Assembly: GCA_017439305.1 (NCBI GenBank) | Contig: JAFSJK010000077.1 | Span: forward strand, 1-50,455 | Direction: 5' to 3' | DNA from: Bacteroidales bacterium | GTDB taxonomy: Bacteria > Bacteroidota > Bacteroidia > Bacteroidales > UBA932 | Length of the DNA stretch: 50,455 nucleotides | Shown here: positions 24,817-33,432 of the stretch, one piece after another | Layout of the letters: each line of letters begins with the position of its first letter | Position numbering within the stretch: position 1 is the first letter of the stretch | Translations under genes and position numbers: made by a program | Notes under the pieces: generated by a model | The model's input: the letters and a program-made list of their open reading frames with translations, nothing else | The model's database searches: none | Told to the model about the DNA's origin: nothing

Positions 24817-27795
24817 CTAGTTCGTTGCAGAACCCACTAATAAAGTCAAGTCATCAATACATCTAACAGCAGTAGAGCCTTCATAATAAACTCTAATAAA
24901 AACATTCTTATAAGAAGAAAGAATGGCTGTTAACTTTACCCATTCACCTTTACCCATGGATGCACCATCAACAGATGCCACCTCTGTCCAGGTATTACCA
25001 TCGGTTGAAACGTCAACGGCCCAAGAAGAAGCTTTAGTATTTGTCGATTTCTTTGAGACAAAGCATGTTAGTGATTGAGGATTAGATATTTTGTTTTTAG
25101 TAACAATACTGGCTGTTGAAGTCCCTGCCGTAACACCAAAATAAGTGCCTTCATGAGGGGAAAAACCAGAATCGGTTTGTTTGCCATTGATATTTGTAAA
25201 AGTCCAATCAGAATAATCAGAAACGGCAGACTCAAAATCAATAGTGTAAGAAATCCCCGAAACTATCTCAACGGAAAGTGACGCACTAGCAGTAATATCT
25301 CCCTCTGTATAGCTAATCGTAATCGATTGACTAGAAACAGCCACACTCGAGCTAAATCCGCTCACAACAACGTCGTCAATCGTCAGATTCCTCTTACTGT
25401 TATCAGAGTAGACAGCCTTTACTGTACCATCACCAAAAGAGAAAGATTCTCCAACACTAAATGTCGTCTTAAGATTATTAACTTCTAGATTAGTAGTAAG
25501 TGTCGGCCGAGCATTGACGGAAATAGAAACAGTTGCGGTTTTCGTAACTCCTCCTTCTGTGTAGCTAATCGTAACTGAATTATCAGACGTACTAAGCGCA
25601 CCGTTCGGAGAATAGGTATAATCCGTCACTTCAGCAGATTTCGTATGTGCCGAATCATTTGCATCAACATATGTAGCCGTAACTACCATACCAGAGGGAT
25701 CAAATAACTCTCCAACATAATATGTCTGTTTGGGATTAGAAGTAACAGAAATACTCTCTAGATTCCAAGCTATATTCTCTTGAATAGTATAAATGGAAAC
25801 AGGAGTTTGATCAGTAGAATAGCAAGCAAAAATATCACTGCCACCATTGTACTGAAGTTTATTTCTAGAATTGTTTCCTTGAGCAATGATGGATGCAGTA
25901 TTGTTCGAAATAGAAATACTAAATACACCATTGTCGCCAACGGTAGTCTTTGTGCTCGTTTTCAGATGATTACTTGAGTTACTAGCTGCATAAAGATATG
26001 CGTTCTCACCAACATTAAGATACCAATTACTACCACTCTTTTCAAGAGTAATAATCTGAACATCAGAATTAATAGCAATACCACCTGTCGTTTCAGAAAC
26101 ATCTACTGCAGCACGGTTATTTGTATTCTGAGTAGAACCAAGTGCCTTCGAGCCATCAGCATTAGTAATTACAATTTGCTTTCCATCTTCCAAATCAGAA
26201 GCCTTCGTAACTAACGTCCAGACTTCAGTACTCGGAACAACATAGATAACGGCTGCACCAGCAACATCGCTGTTGTTGTAGCCTTCAGCAACAGCGATTG
26301 CCTTTACATAAGAATCAGCAGTAATCGTCGGTTTGTTGGAGACATCATAAAGAGCACTCGACGTAGTAGGATCATTGGTAGCGGCTTCTGTAGCACCAAT
26401 TTCATAGTAAATCGAAGCTCCGTCCGTACTACTCGTAATGGTAATGACATTATTAGAGCAAGCAATTGTCGGAGTAGCACAAGTCGGTGTTTCAATAACG
26501 GCATCGGACCATTTATAGAGCATAACATTGGAACCCGCAAGGCCTTGGGTGTTTACTGCATAACATGCGAAAACAGGGCCGTTATTTGTCTGATTGAATC
26601 TAAGGATGTTGCGACTGGTTGACTTTGACGCTATGATCGAAAAGCCTCCTTCACCATCTTCAGTGATTTCCCAATAATAATTGGCAGAATGCTCAGTATC
26701 AATACTAGCACTTGCTTTCAAATAGTTATTACTCGTACCGCCCGCAGCATAAAGATACTGGTTCTTATCATCCTGAATTGTATACATGCCTTGATAGGTT
26801 CCTTCAGTAACAAGAGTGAACGTTTTCTTGATGGAAGCATCACTAGCGGTTACAACGTCATTCTCAATCGTAATATCAGTTCCCTTAATGTTATTTCCAG
26901 AAACGTAAGAGAGAGCAGCAATATAGCTACCTTCATTCTCGCCCACCATAATCCACTCTCCAGCATAAGATGGAGTATCACTCGGCCAATCCAACGTCGG
27001 AGCCACAATGATAGCGTTACGCTCCACGCCAAGGGTAATGCCGGTGGTCTTAGTTGCGACACCTTCGACGTCAGAACGGTTCGCCGTCATGAAACTCAGT
27101 TCAAAACCTTCGTAGGTGCCAGTAGGAAGCGGAATATAGAAAACCATACTAGACTTCCGCTGGCCGGTAAAGTCCATAGTAATGTAACTGGAACCTTCCT
27201 GAGGAATAGCACTAATCTTACCATCGGAGACTATAAAACTATTGTCCGAGATACACATATCATTGACGGAGAACTGGAACATGGCCGCATCTTCCGGAAT
27301 ATTGTTAATGGTCAGTTTAAGGACACCACCAACAGATTTGAAAGAAATGCCATCCGAAGAAATGGTGCCTAACATCGGCATGTTTGTGGCACCCTCGACG
27401 TAATTATACTCGCTATTTAATCCAAATTCAATTTCCTCTTCGCTGGAAATACCGCAACCCTCTGCGGCCGGATAAAAGGCATAATCACCAAGAGTTTCAC
27501 CTTCCTCAAGCTCAACATCAAAACTTGCAGTCGTTCCGGTATTCTCAGTTGTTCCATTCTCCCAACTATCTTCGCCCCCCAACTTTGTCAGTACAACAAT
27601 CTTGTCTCCAGCCTGCCAGGAGAAGTTTCCCTCAGCGTCAGCAGAGACTTTTGTATCAGCATTATCAATCGTTGCCTTCAACGTAACAATGTGCTTTCCA
27701 TTCTCGGGAACAACAACTTCATTCTCGACTTTTCCACACCCAACCAGCATAAGGGCGGCACCGAAAAGAATTAGTATGATCTTTTTCATAATCAT
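24817..27795 (-). CDS. Large multi-domain surface lipoprotein
   Basis: 992-aa lipoprotein, lipobox LMLVGC (Cys20 counted from the ATG at 27795; a second ATG at 27789 gives the more usual MKK start). The first 270 residues resemble fimbrillin-like N-terminal domains (KATIDNADTKVSADAEGNFSW...DYAFYPA). Residues about 290-435 and 540-690 are two copies of one domain (YLYAAggtSNNYLKAS / YLYAASNSSNHLKTS, then ...NILRFN..FACY / NKLQYN..FACY). Between them is a chitobiase C-terminal-like segment (TPTIACSNNVITITSSTDGA). Two Big_3-like Ig domains follow, then a carbohydrate-binding-like jelly roll. Codon use is much AT-richer than its neighbours. Adhesion or glycan binding is inferred. Confidence 0.8.
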   Translation of the reverse strand: MIMKKIILILFGAALMLVGCGKVENEVVVPENGKHIVTLKATIDNADTKVSADAEGNFSWQAGDKIVVLTKLGGEDSWENGTTENTGTTASFDVELEEGETLGDYAFYPAAEGCGISSEEEIEFGLNSEYNYVEGATNMPMLGTISSDGISFKSVGGVLKLTINNIPEDAAMFQFSVNDMCISDNSFIVSDGKISAIPQEGSSYITMDFTGQRKSSMVFYIPLPTGTYEGFELSFMTANRSDVEGVATKTTGITLGVERNAIIVAPTLDWPSDTPSYAGEWIMVGENEGSYIAALSYVSGNNIKGTDITIENDVVTASDASIKKTFTLVTEGTYQGMYTIQDDKNQYLYAAGGTSNNYLKASASIDTEHSANYYWEITEDGEGGFSIIASKSTSRNILRFNQTNNGPVFACYAVNTQGLAGSNVMLYKWSDAVIETPTCATPTIACSNNVITITSSTDGASIYYEIGATEAATNDPTTSSALYDVSNKPTITADSYVKAIAVAEGYNNSDVAGAAVIYVVPSTEVWTLVTKASDLEDGKQIVITNADGSKALGSTQNTNNRAAVDVSETTGGIAINSDVQIITLEKSGSNWYLNVGENAYLYAASNSSNHLKTSTKTTVGDNGVFSISISNNTASIIAQGNNSRNKLQYNGGSDIFACYSTDQTPVSIYTIQENIAWNLESISVTSNPKQTYYVGELFDPSGMVVTATYVDANDSAHTKSAEVTDYTYSPNGALSTSDNSVTISYTEGGVTKTATVSISVNARPTLTTNLEVNNLKTTFSVGESFSFGDGTVKAVYSDNSKRNLTIDDVVVSGFSSSVAVSSQSITISYTEGDITASASLSVEIVSGISYTIDFESAVSDYSDWTFTNINGKQTDSGFSPHEGTYFGVTAGTSTASIVTKNKISNPQSLTCFVSKKSTNTKASSWAVDVSTDGNTWTEVASVDGASMGKGEWVKLTAILSSYKNVFIRVYYEGSTAVRCIDDLTLLVGSATN

Positions 27796-27814
27796 TTAGT
27801 TCAAAAATTAAAGA

Positions 27815-27964
27815 TTACCACCAATTAGTTTCGGTAGACCGGTCTTGCATGTAAGCTTTTTCCTCAAATGAAGAGTTCTCTGCCGGGCTCGCGCAGAAAT
27901 TCCCCTCGAATTTCACGAGGATCAGCTCCGTCTCGGGAGCTTCATAAAGGTGTTTTTTGTTCAT
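27815..27964 (-). CDS. Short Bacteroidales peptide (49 aa)
   Basis: A 49-codon ORF, 19 bp upstream of the large lipoprotein gene on the same strand. It starts MNKKHLYEAPETELILVKF and ends in an acidic/polar tail with Trp-Trp. The start matches the small Bacteroidales proteins of the type M-K-K-x-Y-x-x-P-E-x-E, which commonly precede genes for fimbrillin-like or other surface lipoproteins; that family knowledge and the spacing are the support. It has no signal peptide and no known function. It could be a co-expressed peptide or a leader controlling the next gene. No consensus -7 box was found upstream. Confidence 0.6.
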   Translation of the reverse strand: MNKKHLYEAPETELILVKFEGNFCASPAENSSFEEKAYMQDRSTETNWW

Positions 27965-28131
27965 AACGTTATGTTTATATTTTGTATCTATTCGTTTGAT
28001 ATAGAGTCACTTCATGCCCGTCCGTACGGAACGGAGGGGGCAAATCGTGTCTTATATGTGGCGATTTTCTTCATTTCAAGACCGCAAATTTACGGATAAT
28101 CGCCCGGTTTTCCAACAAAGAAGATATAAAA

Positions 28132-28151
28132 CGCGCGTAATTCTACGCGCG
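28132..28151 (-). repeat. Perfect 8-bp hairpin
   Basis: CGCGCGTA / TACGCGCG with a 4-nt loop. On the minus strand TTTTATATCTTC follows, a terminator-like arrangement, although no minus-strand gene lies upstream. It could insulate the divergent units or serve as an operator. Confidence 0.6.
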
Positions 28152-28253
28152 AGAAGGGTGACGATGGCTCCGGGGAGAAACATTATATACAAGATTGGGG
28201 GCATAGACAAGACCGGCTTCCATCAATGGAATGCCATTTTTTCAAATTATTGC

Positions 28254-28261
28254 TATTTTTG
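28254..28261 (+). promoter_or_regulatory. Promoter -7 box of the S8-like protease gene
   Basis: TATTTTTG, 20 nt before the ATG at 28282. No clear -33 TTTG. Confidence 0.55.
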
Positions 28262-28281
28262 CATAAACCGAAGTTGCTAGA

Positions 28282-30624
28282 ATGTATTCTCTCATCGTTA
28301 AACATTTGCCTGCTTATTTGATGCGGCTGTTGTCCGCATTTACAGTTCTCTTGTTTTTTACCGTTTGTACGCCTGAGGAAAATCAAGGTGGGAAAAATGA
28401 GCCCAAAGACGAAGATCCGAAGGAAAATCCCGGCAATGAGACGACGGAAGATGTTTGGAAACAATTCACGGAACAAGACATCACCTTCCAGGGCAACTTG
28501 CCCGACACCGAGTTGATGTCTTTCACCGGCATCGACGGCTCCCCGCTATATGTAGTCGGTTATCCCGGGCTGCTATCAGTCTCCTTTACTCCGGCCACTC
28601 CCGTAAAGACTGTTTGGGAGCACGTAATCAATGCTTCCGGAAAGGTCGTCGGGCAGTATCCAGAGCTCGGATATTACGTCGTTTCGGTGAAGGCCGGTAA
28701 AGAGAATGATTTTGTTGCCAGGATGAAGGATGCATCTGGAATCAGAAGCATTTACCCCGAGTTCGAAATCGGTGATGATGCCTGTTTTGTTATTGACAAA
28801 GGTCAACATGGAAGAAATGTTGAGAACCAGTTGAATAAATGGGATGATTACGTTTGGACTGAGTTCGTGGACATTTCCAATGGTCAGGATGCTAGCCAAA
28901 GTATTCCCTTCGAAACCATAAAGCATCCGCTTTTTTCCTGCCTGAAAAGAGGCGATTGTGAAATTGTAAATCTTTCCTACGGAACCCCTTATGGAATTAA
29001 AGGGAAGAAATATGGTTCTAATCAAAAACAGGATAGTGCTTACGTAAATAATCGGGCTGACTATATCGACTGGATCTGCGACATAGTTATTCAAAGCGGA
29101 AACACGACTACTCCCGTTATTCTCTCAGCAGGCAACGATGGCATGCATGAACTGGAGAAAATAATCGGAAAAACCAATGATAATAGCCGGTCTCTTCTTG
29201 GCAAGCAGGTTATTCTCGTTGGCGCTGAAGACAAAGGGCATACGTATTCGAACAAGATGAAGAATCGGGAAACGAAATCCCCCGTTATCAACCCCATCGT
29301 GAACATCACCGATATCAGAGATGTCGATGATCCGGATCTACTCATCCACGGGACTTCCTTCGCAGCTCCGAATTATGTCCGGTACCTGCGGGCGGTGGCC
29401 GTTTATTTCGAGCTGACACTTATGGAAGCCGTTGAATTACTGAGCGATGAATGGTTCAACCGGGGAATAACCGCCTGGGATGATGATCAAATACTGAGAC
29501 TGCTCCTCGGCACTCCTTCGACCGACATCCTGCTTGAACAGATTCCGCAGAAGGTGCCGCCCCATGGAGGGTCATTCCAGATTGATGTCGAGATTTCCGC
29601 GGAGAACTGGATGGTTGCGGATTCCACACCCTGGACGATATCTGCCGATTGCGACTGGATCCATTTTAATCAGACAACCGGAACCGGCAATGAAAGAGTC
29701 ACAATGACTGTTGATGGGAATGTCACCGGCAGGTCCCGGAGTGCAACGGTTTTCGCAGAGATTGACGATGCACAGGATGGCGATCAGAAAAAACGTTTCA
29801 AAGCAACCATCGAACAAGCCGAAGCAAAAGTGTTTGCCCCCAATCACGACGTCTACTATGTGCTTCCCGGAGTTGAGTCTTCCGCGGTTTATTACGGGGA
29901 TGGCTGGTCCAGCAGTTTTTCCGACTTGGAATTCAGCATCGACTTCAAGACGAATTACAAGGTTACGGAATGTTTCCTGGAGGATGATACCATCGAACAC
30001 ACACTGAATGGATATTATGGCAGTTATCCCGACGAGAATGGCTATTACGACAATTCCGTCATTATTTATTTCTCTCCGCAAACGCCGATACAGAACAACT
30101 GTGGCACCAATTGGAGGGAAATGGGACTTCGGCCCGAATCTCCGATTCCATCCCGCAGTACCTATCTGAAAGTCCGTCTTCCCGAGTCGCCCGACAAGTC
30201 CTATGTCGCAACACTTGCAAAGGTTGTCCAGGTGGGGCTGCCTTGCATTACCATGAAACAGTGCCATCTCAATGACGTTTCGATCCCGTCCGGCGTGGAC
30301 ATGGAAGGCCAGTTCGTCCTTGATTTTGAAGTGACTTACCCGGACGAATTGACCAAATCCGCTTGCAAGGGGCTAGGCTTTCAATGGTCCAGCAAAGAAA
30401 AGTACATCCTCCAAAACGAAGACATGGGAATTCAGATGCAGGGATACGGCGGGACGATAAGCATCCCTATTTCTCAGTCCTCGTTGACACTATCGTTCAT
30501 GCAATTTCCTCTGTCTTCCCGGACATTCGACTGGACCATGGACATGTATGTGGAAATGTATGGTCCCGATACAACCGAGAGAATCTATGCCCCGGCGCCT
30601 ATAAGCATCAGCAAGACATTCTGA
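28282..30624 (+). CDS. Divergent S8 (subtilase) lipoprotein with BACON domain
   Basis: 780-aa secreted protein. A hydrophobic signal (LLSAFTVLLFFTVC) ends at Cys29 in a poor lipobox, then an acidic linker. Residues about 85-162 look like a subtilase propeptide (YYVVSVKAGKENDFVARMK...IRSIYPEFEI). The peptidase core has VNLSYG, LSAGND (oxyanion Asn285) and HGTSFAAP (Ser359). The other catalytic residues are less clear: VIDKGQHGRNV (Asp172, His176) may be a compressed DTG...HGT pair, which is unusual. Residues about 415-505 form a BACON-like domain, and the rest is beta-rich and unrecognised. It precedes the MazG/GIY-YIG pair, which has its own promoter. Activity is uncertain. Confidence 0.75.
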   Translation: MYSLIVKHLPAYLMRLLSAFTVLLFFTVCTPEENQGGKNEPKDEDPKENPGNETTEDVWKQFTEQDITFQGNLPDTELMSFTGIDGSPLYVVGYPGLLSVSFTPATPVKTVWEHVINASGKVVGQYPELGYYVVSVKAGKENDFVARMKDASGIRSIYPEFEIGDDACFVIDKGQHGRNVENQLNKWDDYVWTEFVDISNGQDASQSIPFETIKHPLFSCLKRGDCEIVNLSYGTPYGIKGKKYGSNQKQDSAYVNNRADYIDWICDIVIQSGNTTTPVILSAGNDGMHELEKIIGKTNDNSRSLLGKQVILVGAEDKGHTYSNKMKNRETKSPVINPIVNITDIRDVDDPDLLIHGTSFAAPNYVRYLRAVAVYFELTLMEAVELLSDEWFNRGITAWDDDQILRLLLGTPSTDILLEQIPQKVPPHGGSFQIDVEISAENWMVADSTPWTISADCDWIHFNQTTGTGNERVTMTVDGNVTGRSRSATVFAEIDDAQDGDQKKRFKATIEQAEAKVFAPNHDVYYVLPGVESSAVYYGDGWSSSFSDLEFSIDFKTNYKVTECFLEDDTIEHTLNGYYGSYPDENGYYDNSVIIYFSPQTPIQNNCGTNWREMGLRPESPIPSRSTYLKVRLPESPDKSYVATLAKVVQVGLPCITMKQCHLNDVSIPSGVDMEGQFVLDFEVTYPDELTKSACKGLGFQWSSKEKYILQNEDMGIQMQGYGGTISIPISQSSLTLSFMQFPLSSRTFDWTMDMYVEMYGPDTTERIYAPAPISISKTF

Positions 30625-30641
30625 ATATCCACCGGGTTTTT

Positions 30642-30649
30642 TATATTTG
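30642..30649 (+). promoter_or_regulatory. Promoter -7 box of the MazG-like / GIY-YIG operon
   Basis: TATATTTG, 25 nt before the ATG at 30675 and 17 nt after the protease stop codon. It marks the pair as its own transcription unit. Confidence 0.55.
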
Positions 30650-30674
30650 TGTATTAATCAGCATCAATACAACC

Positions 30675-31004
30675 ATGACCGACATTGAGACCATCCAGGC
30701 CGAACTCCGCAAGTTCAACCGGGAACGGGACTGGGACCAGTTCCACAATGGGAAAGACCTCGCCGTAGCCATTTCCATCGAGGCCGGCGAGTTACTGGAA
30801 GCCTTCCTTTGGAAGTCTCCCGAGGATGCCAAAGTCGAGAAGGTCCGGGAGGAACTGGCGGATGTCCTCAACTATGCTTTCCAGATGGCGGACCGCTATG
30901 GTTTGGACGTCAAGGAAATCATGCTGGAAAAGATGCGGAAGAACGCTGAAAAGTATCCTGTCGCCAAGGCAAAGGGGTCCGCGAAAAAGTATAATGAAAT
31001 CTAA
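30675..31004 (+). CDS. MazG-like nucleotide pyrophosphohydrolase
   Basis: 109-aa all-alpha NTP pyrophosphatase of the MazG/dCTPase-like superfamily. The metal-binding motif is EAGELLEAFLW...KVREELADVLNYAFQMAD, the EExxE-x12-28-ExxD arrangement. A short helical C-terminus (EIMLEKMRKNAEKYPVAKAKG) follows, as in phage and bacterial single-domain members. Such enzymes hydrolyse (d)NTPs to monophosphates. Its stop is 5 bp from the next ATG, so the two proteins are clearly co-expressed. The start at 30675 fits the -7 box; the open frame upstream overlaps the protease gene and is not coding. Substrate unknown. Confidence 0.87.
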   Translation: MTDIETIQAELRKFNRERDWDQFHNGKDLAVAISIEAGELLEAFLWKSPEDAKVEKVREELADVLNYAFQMADRYGLDVKEIMLEKMRKNAEKYPVAKAKGSAKKYNEI

Positions 31005-31009
31005 GGCCG

Positions 31010-32842
31010 ATGATCCCCTCTCCCGTTTTCTTTACAACCGCTGAAGACGCCGGCTTTCTTCAGGATTTCCAAAACAGGATCCTCACTGATTCACGGGTCA
31101 AGGATCCTGAGACTTTCTTGAATTATCCCATCGTCTATATCCATTACTGGCCTTCACAAACCATCACTTATGTCGAAAAGAAGAGTGGCCAGGAGAAGTC
31201 GTTTACCAAGTACGACGTCTATGTCGGCGAAAGCATTGACCTGCTGGGAAGGACAAACCAGCACTTCGACACAGGGAAAAAGGCGGAGTCAGCGGAAGAT
31301 GCGTGGCAATACAGCCTCGTAAACTTCAAGAACAACAATGAGATCCCCTATATCATCGTAATCGGCCAGGCGCATTTCAACAAGTCCTTTACGCTCGACG
31401 TCGAGAACCGGCTTATCGAGTATGTCACCTCCATGCAGGAGAGTGTCCGCTGCTCCCATAATGGAAGAGGAAATCCGCAGGGAGACTATTACCCTTCTGA
31501 AGAGTTTGACAAGGTCTTCAGCAAGATCTGGACAGGGCTCAGGAGGATCAAGCCGGACCTGTTCCTTTCTGAAACCAGGATCAAGGATTCCGCGATTTTC
31601 AAAGCCTCGCCGCTCAAGAAGCTCAAGCCCGAACAGATTCAGGCCAAGGAATTAATTATCAGGAAAGTATGTGATGCTTATGAAAGCGGTAAGGAGGGGC
31701 AGCTGATCTTCGTCCAAGGAGAAGCCGGAACGGGAAAAACGGTTTTGACCACATCGACTTTCTATGAATTGATCAAAAGAGGAGAGGAGACGCCCCCGCC
31801 CGGTCAGCCCCGGTTCCCCAAAATGAAATGCCATCTGATGGTCAACCATGACCAGCAGGCTCATGTGTATGAACAGATGGCCAAGAGGTTGAACCTTGGA
31901 GAAGATACCGTCAGCAAGCCGACCGCCTTTATCAACCGATACAGCAAGGATAACAAAGTGGATGTCGCTTTTATCGATGAAGGGCATCTGCTCTGGACAC
32001 AGAAAAAACAGGCTTATGCCTCTGATGCCGCGAATCAATTGACAGACATCATCGAACGGGCCCGTGTCACGGTCATCATGTTCGACGAGTATCAGGTACT
32101 GACCACCGAAGAGTATTGGGAACCGGCCATTTTGGAGAAGTTCAAACAATTGTCCATCAGCCAGAACAACTATATCACGCTGAGCAACCAACTGCGAATG
32201 GAGTGCTCTCCTTCGACGATGGAGTGGATAAGCAACTTCGTACTGAACAAAAAGATTGGCCTGTTCCAGCCCGACAGCCAGTACGAGGTAAAGTCCTTCG
32301 ATTCTCCCAAACACCTTCACCAAGCCATCACGAAACTCGCATCGAAAGAAGAAAGCAAACTCTCCAGATTAGTAGCCACATATGACTGGGATTACAATCA
32401 GAAGTCGGTACCGGAAGACGGTGGATTCTGGAAGGTCCAGATCGACGACTGGAGCCTTCCCTGGAATTATGAGCGCGAGCGCCATATGACCCGGAAAGAG
32501 AAAAGGAGGATCAGTTCCCTCGCCTGGGCGGAACAGAACCAGACCATTGATGAAGTGGGCTCTACCTTCACGATCCAAGGATTTGACCTCTCCTATGTCG
32601 GAGTAATTTTAGGGCCCTCCGTGCAGTACAGGGACGGTCATGTCGTGTTTTGTCCCGAATACAGCAAGAATGAAAAAGCTACCAGAAACAGGACACTGAC
32701 CGACGGCACCAAAGCCCAATTCGGTGAGATCTTTCTCCGCAACGAAGTCAAAGTCCTCCTGACACGCGGCGTAAAAGGTCTCTACATCTACGCCTGCGAC
32801 CCCGCCCTCCGTCAAGCCCTCAAGGACATCGCCAAGATCTAG
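31010..32842 (+). CDS. GIY-YIG nuclease fused to DUF2075 P-loop ATPase
   Basis: 610-aa two-domain protein. Residues about 40-155 form a GIY-YIG-type nuclease: YDVYVGESIDLLGR gives the Tyr/Gly strand and Arg81, DVENRLIEY the catalytic Glu132, and HNGRGN the terminal Asn region. From about residue 205 a DUF2075-type SF1-like ATPase starts with Walker A GEAGTGKT (237-244), Walker B VAFIDEGHLLW (Asp323, Glu324) and MFDEYQVL, and closes with STFTIQGFDLSYVGVILGPS and KVLLTRGVKGLYIY. The arrangement suggests an ATP-driven motor that places a nuclease on DNA or RNA. Its immediate partner is the MazG-like enzyme; a structured repeat starts 8 bp after its stop. A defence role is inferred. Confidence 0.83.
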   Translation: MIPSPVFFTTAEDAGFLQDFQNRILTDSRVKDPETFLNYPIVYIHYWPSQTITYVEKKSGQEKSFTKYDVYVGESIDLLGRTNQHFDTGKKAESAEDAWQYSLVNFKNNNEIPYIIVIGQAHFNKSFTLDVENRLIEYVTSMQESVRCSHNGRGNPQGDYYPSEEFDKVFSKIWTGLRRIKPDLFLSETRIKDSAIFKASPLKKLKPEQIQAKELIIRKVCDAYESGKEGQLIFVQGEAGTGKTVLTTSTFYELIKRGEETPPPGQPRFPKMKCHLMVNHDQQAHVYEQMAKRLNLGEDTVSKPTAFINRYSKDNKVDVAFIDEGHLLWTQKKQAYASDAANQLTDIIERARVTVIMFDEYQVLTTEEYWEPAILEKFKQLSISQNNYITLSNQLRMECSPSTMEWISNFVLNKKIGLFQPDSQYEVKSFDSPKHLHQAITKLASKEESKLSRLVATYDWDYNQKSVPEDGGFWKVQIDDWSLPWNYERERHMTRKEKRRISSLAWAEQNQTIDEVGSTFTIQGFDLSYVGVILGPSVQYRDGHVVFCPEYSKNEKATRNRTLTDGTKAQFGEIFLRNEVKVLLTRGVKGLYIYACDPALRQALKDIAKI

Positions 32843-32849
32843 TATGCCT

Positions 32850-32984
32850 CGCCGAAAGGCGTCCCCTCAACTACCTGACAGACAGCTACTTACGCATAAT
32901 TCCCTGGTCATTTTTACCCAGGGAATAATCCATAACACATTAGTAGCCAATCACTTCAGCGCACCCGGATTCAGCCAGGACACC
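32850..32984 (+). repeat. Structured repeat, copy R1
   Basis: 135 bp. It starts with a GAAA-tetraloop hairpin CGCC-GAAA-GGCG (32850-32861), then CTTACGCATAATT, a hairpin ATTCCCTGG / CCAGGGAAT (32899-32907, 32918-32926), then ATTAGTA, TCACTTC and a GCGCACCCGGAT...CCAGGACACC end. The same blocks occur in order at 34001-34140. Confidence 0.85.
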
Positions 32985-33202
32985 GCTGGTGCAGGCGGAA
33001 TTACAGCTTTCAGCACTGGACGAGCAGGCGGGAAGGCGCGGTCCCGGAACGGGATGACGGAGTTTGTTTGAGGACGTTACAGGCCCGGCTTGCCGGGGCT
33101 GTAAAAGGACGAGTTCGACGTCAAGCGCCTTCCCGTCTGCGCGAGCCGCTGAAAGTTGTCATGGAGCCTGCGCTAGCGGTGTCCCGACAGATTCCGGGCG
33201 TC
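32959..33202. repeat. Large imperfect palindrome with nested hairpins
   Basis: The left arm, from GGACACCGCTGGTGCAGGC at 32978 to GGCGGGAAGGCGC ending at 33039, pairs with the inverted right arm 33125-33184 (GGACACCGCTAGCGCAGGC...GACGGGAAGGCGC read on the minus strand). Similarity extends outward into the end of R1 and 33185-33202. Inside are hairpins TCCCG/CGGGA (33042-33054) and TACAGGCCCGG/CCGGGGCTGTA (33078-33103). The whole could fold as a branched RNA or extrude as single-stranded DNA of over 200 nt. Confidence 0.8.
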
Positions 33203-33266
33203 ATCACGATTTGTCAAACCGGCATATAATCCTTTCGACAAAACCTCGATTTCCAATCGAAATCAT

Positions 33267-33274
33267 TATCTTTG
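33267..33274 (+). promoter_or_regulatory. Candidate -7 box for the orphan ORF
   Basis: TATCTTTG on the plus strand. The first ATG of the downstream ORF is 158 nt away, so a long leader would be made. Confidence 0.45.
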
Positions 33275-33432
33275 TTTTGTATGTATCTTGGTCGTGAAAT
33301 CGGCCGGTAATGAAATCAGGAGCCTCAAGTCTTTCCCATTCTGGAAAGCCGCTCTCTTCACAAAGGACTAGCAGCAGCCCATTATCTTGATTATTGGTTA
33401 CTGTTAATGATAATTACCAAACGAATGATTCC

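Larger units (their letters stand above)
27965..28281. other. AT-rich divergent intergenic region
   Basis: 317 bp between the leftward peptide gene and the rightward protease gene. It contains a perfect hairpin CGCGCGTA-attc-TACGCGCG at 28132-28151, followed by a T-rich run on the minus strand, and the -7 box of the protease gene. No gene is supported; an 88-codon plus ORF at 28014-28280 has no protein-like features. Confidence 0.6.
32843..33432. other. Structured non-coding region, left half of the repeat-bounded segment
   Basis: 590 bp without a convincing gene. It holds repeat R1 (32850-32984), a large imperfect palindrome (32959-33202) with two inner hairpins, and a TATCTTTG -7 box at 33267-33274 pointing to the orphan ORF. 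Short ORFs crossing it are in palindrome sequence. Confidence 0.7.

Noticed and set aside
28014-28280. 88-codon ORF on the plus strand
   Set aside because: It spans a hairpin and the protease promoter and shows no protein-like pattern.
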